DNA from: Terriglobia bacterium
GTDB lineage: Bacteria; Acidobacteriota; Terriglobia; JAJPHL01
Length of the DNA: 64,000 nt
NCBI GenBank assembly: GCA_021325275.1
Contig: JAJPHL010000010.1
Span: 1 to 64,000, forward strand
Reading direction: 5' to 3'
Under the pieces are notes generated by a model, which saw nothing but the letters and a program-made list of their open reading frames with translations, was not told where the DNA came from and did no database searches. This document shows, one piece after another, positions 42,401 through 50,051 of this stretch (position 1 is the stretch's first letter; each line of letters starts with the position of its first letter). Position numbers and translations under genes: made by a program.

Positions 42401-42821
42401 CAGCAGCGGCAAGAACACCTTCTTGGCCGACGTTGTGAATCCGGGCATTCTGGGCGTTCACTGCACGAATGCCGCCGTGAACACGGCGTGCATCACCGCA
42501 GCGTCGTTCGCCACCACCGCCACACAAACCGACTGGGGAAACACCGCGCCCAACATGTTCTGGGGTACGGGATACTTCGACGTCGATACGCAGGTCACCA
42601 AGGCCGTCCCGATCAAGGAGAAGTACAAATTCGAAATCGGCGCGGGCTTCTACAACCTGCTCAACCATCCGAACTTCGCCAGTCCGAGCGGCAGCGTCAC
42701 GTCGAGCGGCTTGGGCCTGATCACCTCCACGATTGGTCCTCCCACGAGCATCTACGGCTCGTTCGAGGGCGCGGGCGTTTCCGGCCGCGTGATCGTGCTG
42801 GTCGGGAAGTTCAGCTTCTAA
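39435..42821 (+). CDS. Oar-like TonB-dependent outer-membrane receptor (second)
   Basis: A 1128-residue relative of the preceding gene. Signal peptide MKFGKSLFLFLAAVVCLAGV, then a regulatory-like domain (GEILGTVRDSSGAVVPGAVV, GEYHFALIPPGECTISA). The plug has LRELPVAGGDLTTVAMTVPG, LNGADVMDPYNN and GRLAGGQVNLTGKGGTNDYH, and the large barrel ends IVLVGKFSF with the terminal Phe. GGAGG stands 9 bases before the ATG at 39435; an upstream start in the same frame has no signal peptide. The plug motifs differ enough from the first receptor to suggest a different ligand. A terminator follows. Confidence 0.92.
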   Translation: MKFGKSLFLFLAAVVCLAGVSVMAQTLTTGEILGTVRDSSGAVVPGAVVTLTLTETKDIRTATTNAKGEYHFALIPPGECTISAEASSLKSGITKFTSQVGQEQQINITVTVQATQEVIEVTGETLALQTENANLATAVSTKQLRELPVAGGDLTTVAMTVPGVRVNVKGGSGNMNADGVPGSTVNFTLNGADVMDPYNNLNNSGASNNLLGQMEVAEASVILNAFSAEYGRLAGGQVNLTGKGGTNDYHVNLLYNYNDGAFNSNDFFNNRNGVPYGRADANQWGASGGGRILRDKLFFFTDWESLRYVLPSSGVVSVPTQQFQTYVLSHVPSSSVPVYQDAFNLWNGAPGLNRAVPVTTGNGSLQDSSGRLGCGTKGTFTGTFVNGGSGPKFGVDVPCAQAFGTNVVGYNRESLIIERVDWNINSKEKVAFRYEYDWGLQPTSTSPLNPAFNSISLQPQPAGSVIITSILTSRMTNVFNASASHYIATFGVADFAGDQTKMPVIMTFSDGGTNSGNFASLGAGFPNGRNVGQAQFIDDIAYQRGSHNIKAGVNWRWNKLTVTSNDSGAFIGTYAFSDLTDFANGVVNKTGKGDTFSEKYPILGAAHLREYSLNFYIQDEWAINSKIKATYGMRFERDKNPYCVDLCMSRAEPQFGMAGYQGGAGIPYNATIQSGLGSAFKSIDGMIFEPRFGIAFKPFGDRKMVIRGGIGLFSSLFAGSIANNIFGNPPDVFTPTVSPASSSASFPVVDVPTNPLSAGAVAQASYNAFINNFKSGGTLAQIKAALPAGVSFALPALYSPPDNFHAPRVLQWNMEVEQPIGTKNVLAVTYTGNHGYDEQLTNADANNYYSPTNYPNGFGGLPNAAPDPRFLTVSQVLTQFKSNYDAMIVQLRHSWQYGFSGQLGYTWSHALGNVAIYNPNYLNQGYGSLSFDTRHMLSSDLIWNSPKFSNPGLQWVAGGWSIGAKLYAYSGSPFSVSNSQLAARVNSADSSGKNTFLADVVNPGILGVHCTNAAVNTACITAASFATTATQTDWGNTAPNMFWGTGYFDVDTQVTKAVPIKEKYKFEIGAGFYNLLNHPNFASPSGSVTSSGLGLITSTIGPPTSIYGSFEGAGVSGRVIVLVGKFSF

Positions 42822-42845
42822 CGAGTCGCGCTAGCAGTACAATTG

Positions 42846-42890
42846 GAAACCGCCGGTCGGGGAACGATCCCGCCGGCGGTTTCGTCTTTC
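42846..42890 (+). terminator. Intrinsic terminator after the second TonB receptor
   Basis: GAAACCGCCGG and CCGGCGGTTTC pair around an inner GGGG/CCC stem, followed by a T-rich GTCTTTCC run, 25 bases after the stop. Confidence 0.85.
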
Positions 42891-42901
42891 CTGGAAGAAA
42901 T

Positions 42902-43696
42902 ATGCGCCGATTCCTTCTCGCAATCAGCGTCACCGTTCTTTGTTCCGCTGAAAGTGGCCTGACCATCGAGAACAGGCGCACGGAACCCGGCCGCGGAACA
43001 GTCATCGACGTGGTGAATCACTACAGCGCGAGCGCCACGGCGTACGTGATCAAGTTCGATATTGTGAAGCAAGGCATCGTTTTCCCCATCAAGACTCAGT
43101 GGGTCGAAAGCATTCCCGGCGCGAGTACCAGCGGCGCGCTGGCTCCCGGAAAGTCGCGTACGTTCTCGACAGGCGTGGGACAATGGCCGCCGCCGGACCG
43201 CGTGCGCGTCGCCTGTGTGATTTTCGCGGACGGTGCGACAGAGGGCGAGTCGCCGTGCCTGCAACGGCTCGTGGGTGAGCGGGCCCGTGAGTTCAGCGAT
43301 CTTCCGGAAGCCCGCACGCAACTGGTTCAGGTGCTCGCTGGAGCGCTTCCCGTTGATAAAGTCGTGGCCGATGCGAAGGCTGTGAACGAAAAGCGCAAGA
43401 AGACAGCCGAGGACAATGCCGCCGCCGCGCAAAAGGCCGTCGCGCGGCTCTTCAAAGCGTGGAGAGAGAACGTCCCGCCCGATTCCGATGAAGCAAAGTT
43501 TCTTGCCGCACAGGATTGGAACCTGAACAGCTACCTCGCCGGCGATATTGCGAATTCAATGTCGCGCGTATATCAGACCGTGATTGTGAACTTGGACAAG
43601 ACCGGCAGCGATCCAACCTTGGCGATCAAGGGCGTTCTGAACATATTCGATCGCATGCAAGCGAACGCCCCGGCGAATCCGCCGAAACTCCCGTAG
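42902..43696 (+). CDS. Uncharacterised exported protein downstream of the TonB receptors
   Basis: A 264-residue protein that I do not recognise. It has a short signal peptide (MRRFLLAISVTVLCSA), a beta-rich domain (about 18-115: DVVNHYSASATAYVIKFDIV, GALAPGKSRTF, RVRVACVIFADGA) like an adhesion or chaperone-type sandwich, then a charged helical segment (NEKRKKTAEDNAAAAQKAVA) and a helical C-terminus. The start at 42902 is preceded by GGAAG. Terminators lie on both sides, so it may be a single-gene unit, though no promoter is evident in the 11 bases after the upstream hairpin. Confidence 0.65.
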   Translation: MRRFLLAISVTVLCSAESGLTIENRRTEPGRGTVIDVVNHYSASATAYVIKFDIVKQGIVFPIKTQWVESIPGASTSGALAPGKSRTFSTGVGQWPPPDRVRVACVIFADGATEGESPCLQRLVGERAREFSDLPEARTQLVQVLAGALPVDKVVADAKAVNEKRKKTAEDNAAAAQKAVARLFKAWRENVPPDSDEAKFLAAQDWNLNSYLAGDIANSMSRVYQTVIVNLDKTGSDPTLAIKGVLNIFDRMQANAPANPPKLP

Positions 43697-43723
43697 GACC
43701 CGCGTCCTCCGCACATCGCCGTG

Positions 43724-43759
43724 AAATGGCCGCCAGGCAACTGGCGGCCGTTCTGTTTT
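43724..43759 (+). terminator. Intrinsic terminator
   Basis: ATGGCCGCCAG, loop GCAA-type, CTGGCGGCCGT, then TCTGTTTTT. It follows the uncharacterised exported gene by 28 bases. Confidence 0.88.
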
Positions 43760-43815
43760 TCCGGTCGAAAGGGTTTCCGCCATGGCTGTCGTTCTAGGTG
43801 GTGGAGGAACTCTAA

Positions 43816-44136
43816 ATGCCTTGCAAACTTTCAGTTGATCCAGCCAATTTCGCCTGTCCCTACAGTGCCACGGCCGGTGACACGATCACCCTCAAGATCA
43901 GAGACGAGACCGGAGCTGTCAAGTTCGAGTCGGCGAGCTACAACGGCGCGAACGTACCCATCGACGCCAACGGGCAAATCACGATCACCGTCGCGGCCGG
44001 CCATAACAAACTTTTCGTCATCTACAGGTTCAGTGACCCCGTCAATGGTTCCGGCACATTGCTGGAAGTCTGCGATCAAGAGTTGGCGTCGATTAGCGTC
44101 AACCGCCCGGCTGTTGCCTACATGATCTGCGCCTAA
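43816..44136 (+). CDS. Small beta-rich protein upstream of an envelope protein gene
   Basis: A 106-residue protein that I cannot assign. It starts MPCKLSVDPANFACPYS and continues with strand-like stretches (TITLKIRDE, AVKFESASYNG, GQITITVAAGHNKLFVIYRF) in the manner of an immunoglobulin-like sandwich. Cys residues are near 3, 14, 88 and 105. There is no signal peptide. GGAGG lies 8 bases before the ATG. The next gene begins 9 bases after its stop, so the two should be made together. The arrangement repeats that at 4616-2081 (small MPC protein, then large exported protein). Confidence 0.6.
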   Translation: MPCKLSVDPANFACPYSATAGDTITLKIRDETGAVKFESASYNGANVPIDANGQITITVAAGHNKLFVIYRFSDPVNGSGTLLEVCDQELASISVNRPAVAYMICA

Positions 44137-44145
44137 GGAGCCCCC

Positions 44146-45774
44146 ATGAACAAATCACTCACTTTCACTCTTTTCATCGTTGGTTCCGTCGCTGCGATGG
44201 GCCAGCCAACGCCATCGGCTCAACCGCCTGCCCAACCGAAGTTTTCATGCCGGGGCTTGAACGACGTCCATAAGGCTCGCGCGAAATCAGCCGCAGAGTT
44301 GTCCAAAGCGATCATGACCTCTCTGAGAATCGACCAGACTCCTGAATGCTTCGCGAAAGTGCTCGCGACAGACAGCGACGTGGCGAAGCTGTCATTTGGC
44401 GATTTTGCCAAGGCGCTGGAAGCGAAGCGATCCGACAAGCAAGCCGGTTCATCGGCGGGCACGGGCGGATCAAGCAGCCTCGTGTCGAAGGGCGTCGTTG
44501 CGGAAACATTGTCGCTGGCGGCGGAATACGGCGCGCTCACCGAATCGACGAATCAACAGGTCGTCACCGTCCAAGGAAGTTTGGGAGGATTGGTTTCGCC
44601 GTTGGTTGGGGCGAACTTGCTTCGCTATTGTCCCACCGATTCACCAGACAAAGGCTGCGTTACCGCAAACGGTCTGCGTCTCTTGCGGCGGATTTCTTAT
44701 GGAGTTTCGTTCGACACGAGCGCGAACTCCACTGGCACGACAGCCACAGCGCCTTCGAGTTCATCCAGTTCCACAACCGGGAGCTCGACCACTCCGGTCA
44801 CTTTCTCGGCGAACGGCCACAACATCACCGCCTTCACGGGCAAGGTCATTCTTTGGAGTACTCGCGACGCCAGTTCGGATAAGTTCCAGACGAAGTGGAA
44901 AAACACGGTAAGCTCGGCGGGGCTGAGCGCCGCCGGCAGCGACCTTATGACCTCGTTGATCGCTTTTCTCGGCACGATCACGGTGACGCCGGAGGATGTA
45001 GCATGGTTTCCGACCGCCAGGGACGAGATTGCCCGAGAAGCCTCCAAAAGCGAGGCAGAGCTAACCAACGCTGATCTCGACGAACTCTGGCGGACGCACG
45101 CGACGGAATACGTCAACCGGTTGAAAAAGGCCCAGCCCGATATCGTCGCAAAGGCCGCCGACTTCCTGCGGAAGACCGACGCCTACCGCGCGGCTCAGCA
45201 AGAATTCATCGAGGACATCGCGAACCAACCGGTTCTCACCTTCGAATACGACGACAACCGTCCCGCCGGAAAGACGCCGACGTCAACGTTCCGCCTGATC
45301 TTCGACAAGACGCTCGATAAAGCAGGCAAAACTTCATTGACTGTCAACGCCGGCGCGACGATTTACAACACGGCGCAGATGGGCGTACCGGCTGGCGGCA
45401 GCCGTTTCCGCGATGCCCAAGTTGCCGCGCAACTCCAACACGACCTCGGCAATCTGCCGACCATAGGCGCCGCCTCGATCGCCGCAGCGTACTACTATCA
45501 GGACCAAACAACGGCGGATGCGTTGAGTGCGACGCCAGGGAATCCGGTGGCCGGCGTTACGTTTGTCGGATTGCCGAGCACCGCAACGACCGTCTTTGGA
45601 CAGAAGGGCAACATCAACGTCTTCCAGGCGCGATTGGTTTTGGGAGCCGGTACAAGTAGCATGCGTTTTCCGATCGCGGTGAGCTGGTCGAATCGGACCG
45701 AACTGATCGCGAAGCCTACTTGGAAGGCGCAACTCGGGGTCTCTTACGATCTCGACTCGCTCTTTGCGAAGTAG
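44146..45774 (+). CDS. Large exported, probably outer-membrane, protein of unknown family
   Basis: A 542-residue protein with a signal peptide (MNKSLTFTLFIVGSVAAMG) and a Pro-rich linker. A helical segment follows (about 40-110, HKARAKSAAELSKAIMTSLR), then from about residue 125 strand-like sequence with aromatic residues (LRLLRRISYGVSFDTS, TFEYDDNRPAGKTPTSTFRL, ASIAAAYYYQDQT, FPIAVSWSNRTELI). The end VSYDLDSLFAK resembles a final barrel strand. A Thr/Ser-rich run near residue 200 is low complexity. I see no named domain; a porin-like barrel with a periplasmic helical region is the best description. Confidence 0.6.
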   Translation: MNKSLTFTLFIVGSVAAMGQPTPSAQPPAQPKFSCRGLNDVHKARAKSAAELSKAIMTSLRIDQTPECFAKVLATDSDVAKLSFGDFAKALEAKRSDKQAGSSAGTGGSSSLVSKGVVAETLSLAAEYGALTESTNQQVVTVQGSLGGLVSPLVGANLLRYCPTDSPDKGCVTANGLRLLRRISYGVSFDTSANSTGTTATAPSSSSSSTTGSSTTPVTFSANGHNITAFTGKVILWSTRDASSDKFQTKWKNTVSSAGLSAAGSDLMTSLIAFLGTITVTPEDVAWFPTARDEIAREASKSEAELTNADLDELWRTHATEYVNRLKKAQPDIVAKAADFLRKTDAYRAAQQEFIEDIANQPVLTFEYDDNRPAGKTPTSTFRLIFDKTLDKAGKTSLTVNAGATIYNTAQMGVPAGGSRFRDAQVAAQLQHDLGNLPTIGAASIAAAYYYQDQTTADALSATPGNPVAGVTFVGLPSTATTVFGQKGNINVFQARLVLGAGTSSMRFPIAVSWSNRTELIAKPTWKAQLGVSYDLDSLFAK

Positions 45775-45785
45775 ATTGCGGAACG

Positions 45786-45815
45786 GGGATCGCGCGACTC
45801 TATGTGCGCGGTCCC
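45786..45815. terminator. Hairpin between convergent genes
   Basis: GGGATCGCGC and GCGCGGTCCC pair with one G-U wobble around a 10-base loop, between the convergent envelope gene and K+ channel gene. There is no T-run, so it is a weak terminator candidate. Confidence 0.35.
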
Positions 45816-46849
45816 TATGCCCGCCGCACGACTTCCGCCGACGCCGCAGTTCGCGCCGCGTGAATGTCGTCGACGTTGCCGATCACCAGCACCACGCTGT
45901 TGCCGCGGCAGATTTCGGCGTCGTGCGGATTGTAGCGGAAGGCTTCGACGCCCGGTTCGCGGAACGCCAGGCAACTGAGATTGTAGCGTTCCCGCAGACC
46001 CACTTCGCCGAGCGAATGCCCGACCCATGCGGAGTGGAACGGCACCGGAATTTCCTCGATCCGCAGCGTCGATTCGGTATCGCGAAGCATCATGTCGAGG
46101 AACGTCACTACGTTCGGCCGGATCATCTCGGAAGCCAAGCGCATTCCGCCAATCGAGTTCGGCGACACGGTCGAACTGGCGCCGGCGCGCAGCATCTTGT
46201 CGGCCATCTTCGCGTCCATGCAGCGGGCGACAATGCGCACGTTAGGATGCTTCTGACGTACCGTGACCACCACCACGAGATTATCTTTGTCGTTGGGCAG
46301 CGCGGGAATCACGCCGCCCGCAAAATCGAGGCCGGCGAGTTCCAGCACATCTTCGTCGCTGGCGTCGCCTTCGATGACCGGGACCTCGCCGTAGAGCTGC
46401 GCGACGCGCTCGAGGCGTTGCGGGTCGCGGTCGATCACCACCATTTCGCGATGGGTCTTTTGCAGCTCCTCGATCACCCGCAGGCCCGTGGTGCCCGCGC
46501 CGCATATGATCGTGTGATTCCGCAATGCTTTGATGCGCTTCAGCATTTTCTTCTTCCAGAATAACCGTTGCAGGTCGCCTTCCACAACAAAAGCGGTGCC
46601 CACCGAAAAGGTGTACAACATGATGCCTAAGCCGAAGATCAACACGAAAATGTTGAAGATCCGCAGCGCATGGTTCCTTGACGTGTCGACGATTTCGCCG
46701 TACCCCACGCTGGTGAGCGACACGACCGTCATGTAGAACGCGTCGAGCCACGATACGTTCTGGCCCAGCACGCGATATCCGACTGTCGCCGCCACCACCA
46801 CCACCGAGAGCGCCGTCAGCGCCTTGTACAAGCGATTGCGATTGTCCAT
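45815..46849 (-). CDS. Two-helix potassium channel with RCK domains
   Basis: A 344-residue MthK/Kch-like channel. Two membrane helices flank a pore loop with the selectivity filter TSVGYG (residues 46-51). The cytoplasmic RCK-N domain has the nucleotide-binding motif HTIICGAGTTGLRVIEEL, VVIDRDPQRL and VIEGDASDEDVL. The C-terminal TrkA-C domain (about 265-335) includes WVGHSLGEVGLRERYNLSCL. Ligand binding to RCK should gate K+ flow. Its start is 10 bases after the S45 acylase stop, so the two are cotranscribed. Confidence 0.94.
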   Translation of the reverse strand: MDNRNRLYKALTALSVVVVAATVGYRVLGQNVSWLDAFYMTVVSLTSVGYGEIVDTSRNHALRIFNIFVLIFGLGIMLYTFSVGTAFVVEGDLQRLFWKKKMLKRIKALRNHTIICGAGTTGLRVIEELQKTHREMVVIDRDPQRLERVAQLYGEVPVIEGDASDEDVLELAGLDFAGGVIPALPNDKDNLVVVVTVRQKHPNVRIVARCMDAKMADKMLRAGASSTVSPNSIGGMRLASEMIRPNVVTFLDMMLRDTESTLRIEEIPVPFHSAWVGHSLGEVGLRERYNLSCLAFREPGVEAFRYNPHDAEICRGNSVVLVIGNVDDIHAARTAASAEVVRRA

Positions 46850-46859
46850 TTATATCGAA

Positions 46860-49298
46860 TCAATCAGGCCGCAGTGTGAGTTTGTCGCGACCTTCGGCCG
46901 ACGGCACAAACGATAGCTGCGCGCCTTCGCCCGCTTTCCACAGCGGAAATTGATCGCGATAGTGACTGGAGAGCGGATGCCCCGATTCTCCCGTGGTAAT
47001 CGTCAACGTGGTCTTCACGAGATCGCCGAAATCGACCACGAAACGCATCGACGGTCCCAGCGTGCGCGTGATTTGCTTCACCGTGTAGGCCGTACCGCCT
47101 TGTTCGAACGGTCCCAGGTTGAAAAGCCGCCTTGCGACGGGCAGGGAATTGCCGATGGGATGAAGCCACGTCATTTCCTGGATCTTGCCCCAGTGCCATT
47201 CTTCCATCTTCGGCGTGGCGAAGCGTTTTTCCAGCGCGACCATCGCAGCGGCCAACGAATCGGCTAGCAGTTGATCGTAATTCGGAACGCCTTCAGCCGA
47301 ATCAAGAGCCGGAGTCTGGCTGGATGGGCCAGGCAACCATTGCGGCGGTCGATGGTCGATCACGTTTTCCAGGAACGCGGTTTGCATGTGCCAGTCGTAG
47401 CGCGCGTAAACATCGCCCAGCGGACCACGCAGCAATCGCTGCTTGAATTCCTCACGCGCGAAATGCGCCAAGCTCGCCGCGTAGGAATCGGCGCCGGCCA
47501 CGCCGTCCCATTTGTTGAGTGCAGCGGCGGCTTCCGATAGTCGTGGATTCGGCTTGTCTTTCGTCTCCACGGCAACGGCGGCGGCCACCGCGCGCGCGAT
47601 CTTCAGATGGTGCGCGTCGAACAAATCGACTTGGATGCGCCGGAAATCGTCGGGCGTGATCTTGTGCTTCTCCGCGGCCATTTTCGCCAGGATCTCGTTG
47701 ATGCGATCGACGCGGTTCGGCGCTTCCCAGCGCGTCGCGACGACGTACGGATAATTGTCCGGCGTCACGCGCGCGTTGGCCGTGGCGATGAATCCTTGCG
47801 GCGGATTGTAGACGTGCGGAAGTTGGTCGAAAGGAATGTAGCCCTTCCAATCGTTGGAAGATTCGTTGCCGGTGAGCGGAAAACTGCCGTCACCCTTCGG
47901 ACGAATAGGAATCAGCCCCGCGCCGTAATATCCGATATTGCCGGCGGCGTCGGCGTAGACGAAATTTTGCGCCGGTCCCGCGTAATCGCGCAGTCCCGCG
48001 GTGAATTCGTCCCAATTGGCGGCGGCGTTGATCTTCGCGAACGGAAATTTCCAAATGCCCGGCTCGGTGGCCACCCATCGCAGTGCGTATCGCTCGCCCG
48101 GCTGATTCACCATCAGCGGTCCATGGCGCGTGATGACCACGTCGAGTTCGTGATCGCGCTCGCCGCGAACATGGATCGCTTCGTGGCGCACTTGCGCGTC
48201 TTTCCATTCGCCGTCGACCAGATAGCGCCGCGGATTGTCGGGATCGAACGATTCGAGATACAAGTCCTGAACGTCCGCGCCGAGATTGGTCATGCCCCAC
48301 GCGATTTTTTCGTTGTGGCCGATTACCACGCACGGCAATCCGGGCAGGGAAACGCCCGCCACGTTCATGCCAGGCGCCGAGAGTTGCACCGTATACCAAA
48401 TTCCCGGCACGGAAAACTCGAGATGCGGATCGTTCGCCAGCATGGCTCTGCCGGACGCGGTTAGCGAGGGCGCCGCAACCCAATTGTTGCTGCCGGGTGT
48501 TCCTTCGGTGTGATCCGGCAGCCAGTCGAGCGTCAGCGATTTCGCCGCCGCAGCCGTGGCGCCTGGTAACGGCTGGCCCGGCGGCTCATCGTGATCTGTG
48601 CGCGTCGGCAACAACTCGGCGGTGCGATTCGGTCCCACGCGGCCGATCAGCGCGGTCTTCAGCAACTCGTCTTTCCAAGTTGTCGTGAGATTGCGGAACA
48701 TGTGCAATCCGATCACCAGGGAATCGGACTCTTCCCACGGGCGCGGATTCAGTCCAATGAGTTTGAATTCTACCGGCAAGCTGTGCGCGTGCGTCGAGAT
48801 GTACGCGTTCACGCCTTTCGTGTACGCCGTAATCCAGCGATGTTGGTCCAGCGGTAAGGTTTTCACCGCGGCTTCGGCGGCTTGCTTCATGCCGAGCGTG
48901 CGGGAATCGATGTCGAGCGGCAATCCGCGTGCGCCCGCGATTTCCGCGATCTCGCCGCGCGCGACGCGGCGCAACAAATCCATCTGCCACAAGCGGTCTT
49001 GCGCCGTAACGTAACCCTGCGCGAGATACAAATCGTCGAGCGATTGCGCGGTGAAGTGCGGAATCCCCAGGCGGTCGCGTTCCACCTGCACGGGAGCTTT
49101 TAGTTCAGGAACCTTGATCGTGCCAGTCGTCTTGGGCAGGGGAAGAACGAGGAACCAAACGAAAATGCCGGCGGCGGCCAGCACCACGAGCGCGGCGAGG
49201 GCCGCGATGCCGTAGCCGACGCGGCGCAAGATTACGTCGCGCGATAGCGGCGGTGCTTCGTGTTCAACGATGTCAGGAGAGGGTTCGAGCGAATCCAC
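46860..49298 (-). CDS. Penicillin-acylase-family (S45) N-terminal nucleophile hydrolase
   Basis: An 812-residue Ntn hydrolase anchored by an N-terminal membrane helix (about 28-53). The pre-nucleophile chain has VERDRLGIPHFTAQSLDDLY and GYVTAQDRLWQMDLLRR. Self-cleavage should occur before Ser270 in GTPGSNNWV. The beta chain shows ANDPHLEFSVPGIWYTVQLS, GVSLPGLPCVVIGHNEKIAW and TRHGPLMV. Family members cleave amides such as penicillins or acyl-homoserine lactones; the natural substrate here is unknown. The GTG start is placed by TACACT seven bases upstream. Confidence 0.93.
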   Translation of the reverse strand: MDSLEPSPDIVEHEAPPLSRDVILRRVGYGIAALAALVVLAAAGIFVWFLVLPLPKTTGTIKVPELKAPVQVERDRLGIPHFTAQSLDDLYLAQGYVTAQDRLWQMDLLRRVARGEIAEIAGARGLPLDIDSRTLGMKQAAEAAVKTLPLDQHRWITAYTKGVNAYISTHAHSLPVEFKLIGLNPRPWEESDSLVIGLHMFRNLTTTWKDELLKTALIGRVGPNRTAELLPTRTDHDEPPGQPLPGATAAAAKSLTLDWLPDHTEGTPGSNNWVAAPSLTASGRAMLANDPHLEFSVPGIWYTVQLSAPGMNVAGVSLPGLPCVVIGHNEKIAWGMTNLGADVQDLYLESFDPDNPRRYLVDGEWKDAQVRHEAIHVRGERDHELDVVITRHGPLMVNQPGERYALRWVATEPGIWKFPFAKINAAANWDEFTAGLRDYAGPAQNFVYADAAGNIGYYGAGLIPIRPKGDGSFPLTGNESSNDWKGYIPFDQLPHVYNPPQGFIATANARVTPDNYPYVVATRWEAPNRVDRINEILAKMAAEKHKITPDDFRRIQVDLFDAHHLKIARAVAAAVAVETKDKPNPRLSEAAAALNKWDGVAGADSYAASLAHFAREEFKQRLLRGPLGDVYARYDWHMQTAFLENVIDHRPPQWLPGPSSQTPALDSAEGVPNYDQLLADSLAAAMVALEKRFATPKMEEWHWGKIQEMTWLHPIGNSLPVARRLFNLGPFEQGGTAYTVKQITRTLGPSMRFVVDFGDLVKTTLTITTGESGHPLSSHYRDQFPLWKAGEGAQLSFVPSAEGRDKLTLRPD

Positions 49299-49305
49299 GC
49301 ACTCC

Positions 49306-49311
49306 AGTGTA
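49306..49311 (-). promoter_or_regulatory. TACACT seven bases before the S45 acylase start
   Basis: Reverse strand TACACT, seven bases, then GTG at 49298. A GGAG in between lies only three bases from the GTG, too close to act as a normal ribosome site. Confidence 0.4.
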
Positions 49312-49335
49312 GCAGCAACCGCCGAACAAAAATGA

Positions 49336-49405
49336 AACCGCAGATAAACGCAGATCGCGGATGAGGCGCCATCCTATCTGCGTTCATCTGCGTTTATCTG
49401 CGGTT
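49336..49405. repeat. Period-10 tandem-word inverted repeat
   Basis: AACCGCAGATAAACGCAGAT (49336-49355) is the exact reverse complement of ATCTGCGTTTATCTGCGGTT (49386-49405). The right side carries a third ATCTGCGTTC unit. It fills the gap between the response regulator and the acylase gene. Confidence 0.85.
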
Positions 49406-49420
49406 ACTTGTTGTTTGTGT

Positions 49421-50020
49421 TTACAGCGCCTGGTTCCGTGCGACCTCGGCTTCCAACTCTTCAAATTGCGGACGGATGTATTTGTCCTCGCATTCCGGAC
49501 AAATGCCGTGCGTGAAATCGGCGTCGGAATGCTCGGAGACATACGCTTCCACTTGGGTCCAGAGATTGTCGTCGTTGCGGATGCGTTTACAGTAACTGCA
49601 AATCGGAAGCATGCCTTGGAGTTGGCGGACTTCGGCTTGCAAATCGAGAATGCGTTGCGCCACAAAGAGGCGTGCGCGCAGCATGTCGGGATCGAATGGC
49701 TTGGTGAGGAAATCGTCTGCGCCTGCTTCGATGCCTTCCAGGTACGATCCTTTGCCGGCCATCACCGTAATCAAAATGATGTAGGTGTACTTTTGCCGGC
49801 CGAGGCCGCGGATCATCTGGCACAGCCGTACGCCATCGACTTCCGGCATGATCCAATCGGTGATTACGAGCGAGATGTTTTCCTTGCGGAAAATGTCCCA
49901 GGCCTCGCGGCCGTTGGACGCCGTCACAACCTGGTAGCCCTGCTGCTGCAGCAATCCTTCGAGCTTGCGGCGCGACACGGGATCGTCGTCGACCACCAGA
50001 ATCTTTGTAGGGCTGTTCAC
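49421..50020 (-). CDS. Response regulator with a C-terminal four-Cys domain
   Basis: A 199-residue protein. The receiver (1-125) has ILVVDDDPVSRRKLEGLL, phospho-acceptor Asp in LVITDWIMPEVDG, and Lys in DFLTKPFDPD. After a short helix the C-terminus has LPICSYCKRIRNDDNLW and FTHGICPECEDKY: four Cys as CxxC pairs plus a His, a probable zinc ribbon found at the end of some response regulators and histidine kinases. No DNA-binding or enzymatic output is present. The start is GTG at 50020. No kinase is adjacent. Confidence 0.88.
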   Translation of the reverse strand: MNSPTKILVVDDDPVSRRKLEGLLQQQGYQVVTASNGREAWDIFRKENISLVITDWIMPEVDGVRLCQMIRGLGRQKYTYIILITVMAGKGSYLEGIEAGADDFLTKPFDPDMLRARLFVAQRILDLQAEVRQLQGMLPICSYCKRIRNDDNLWTQVEAYVSEHSDADFTHGICPECEDKYIRPQFEELEAEVARNQAL

Positions 50021-50051
50021 ATTGGGTACATCGGCTGAAAACGCGAAATCG

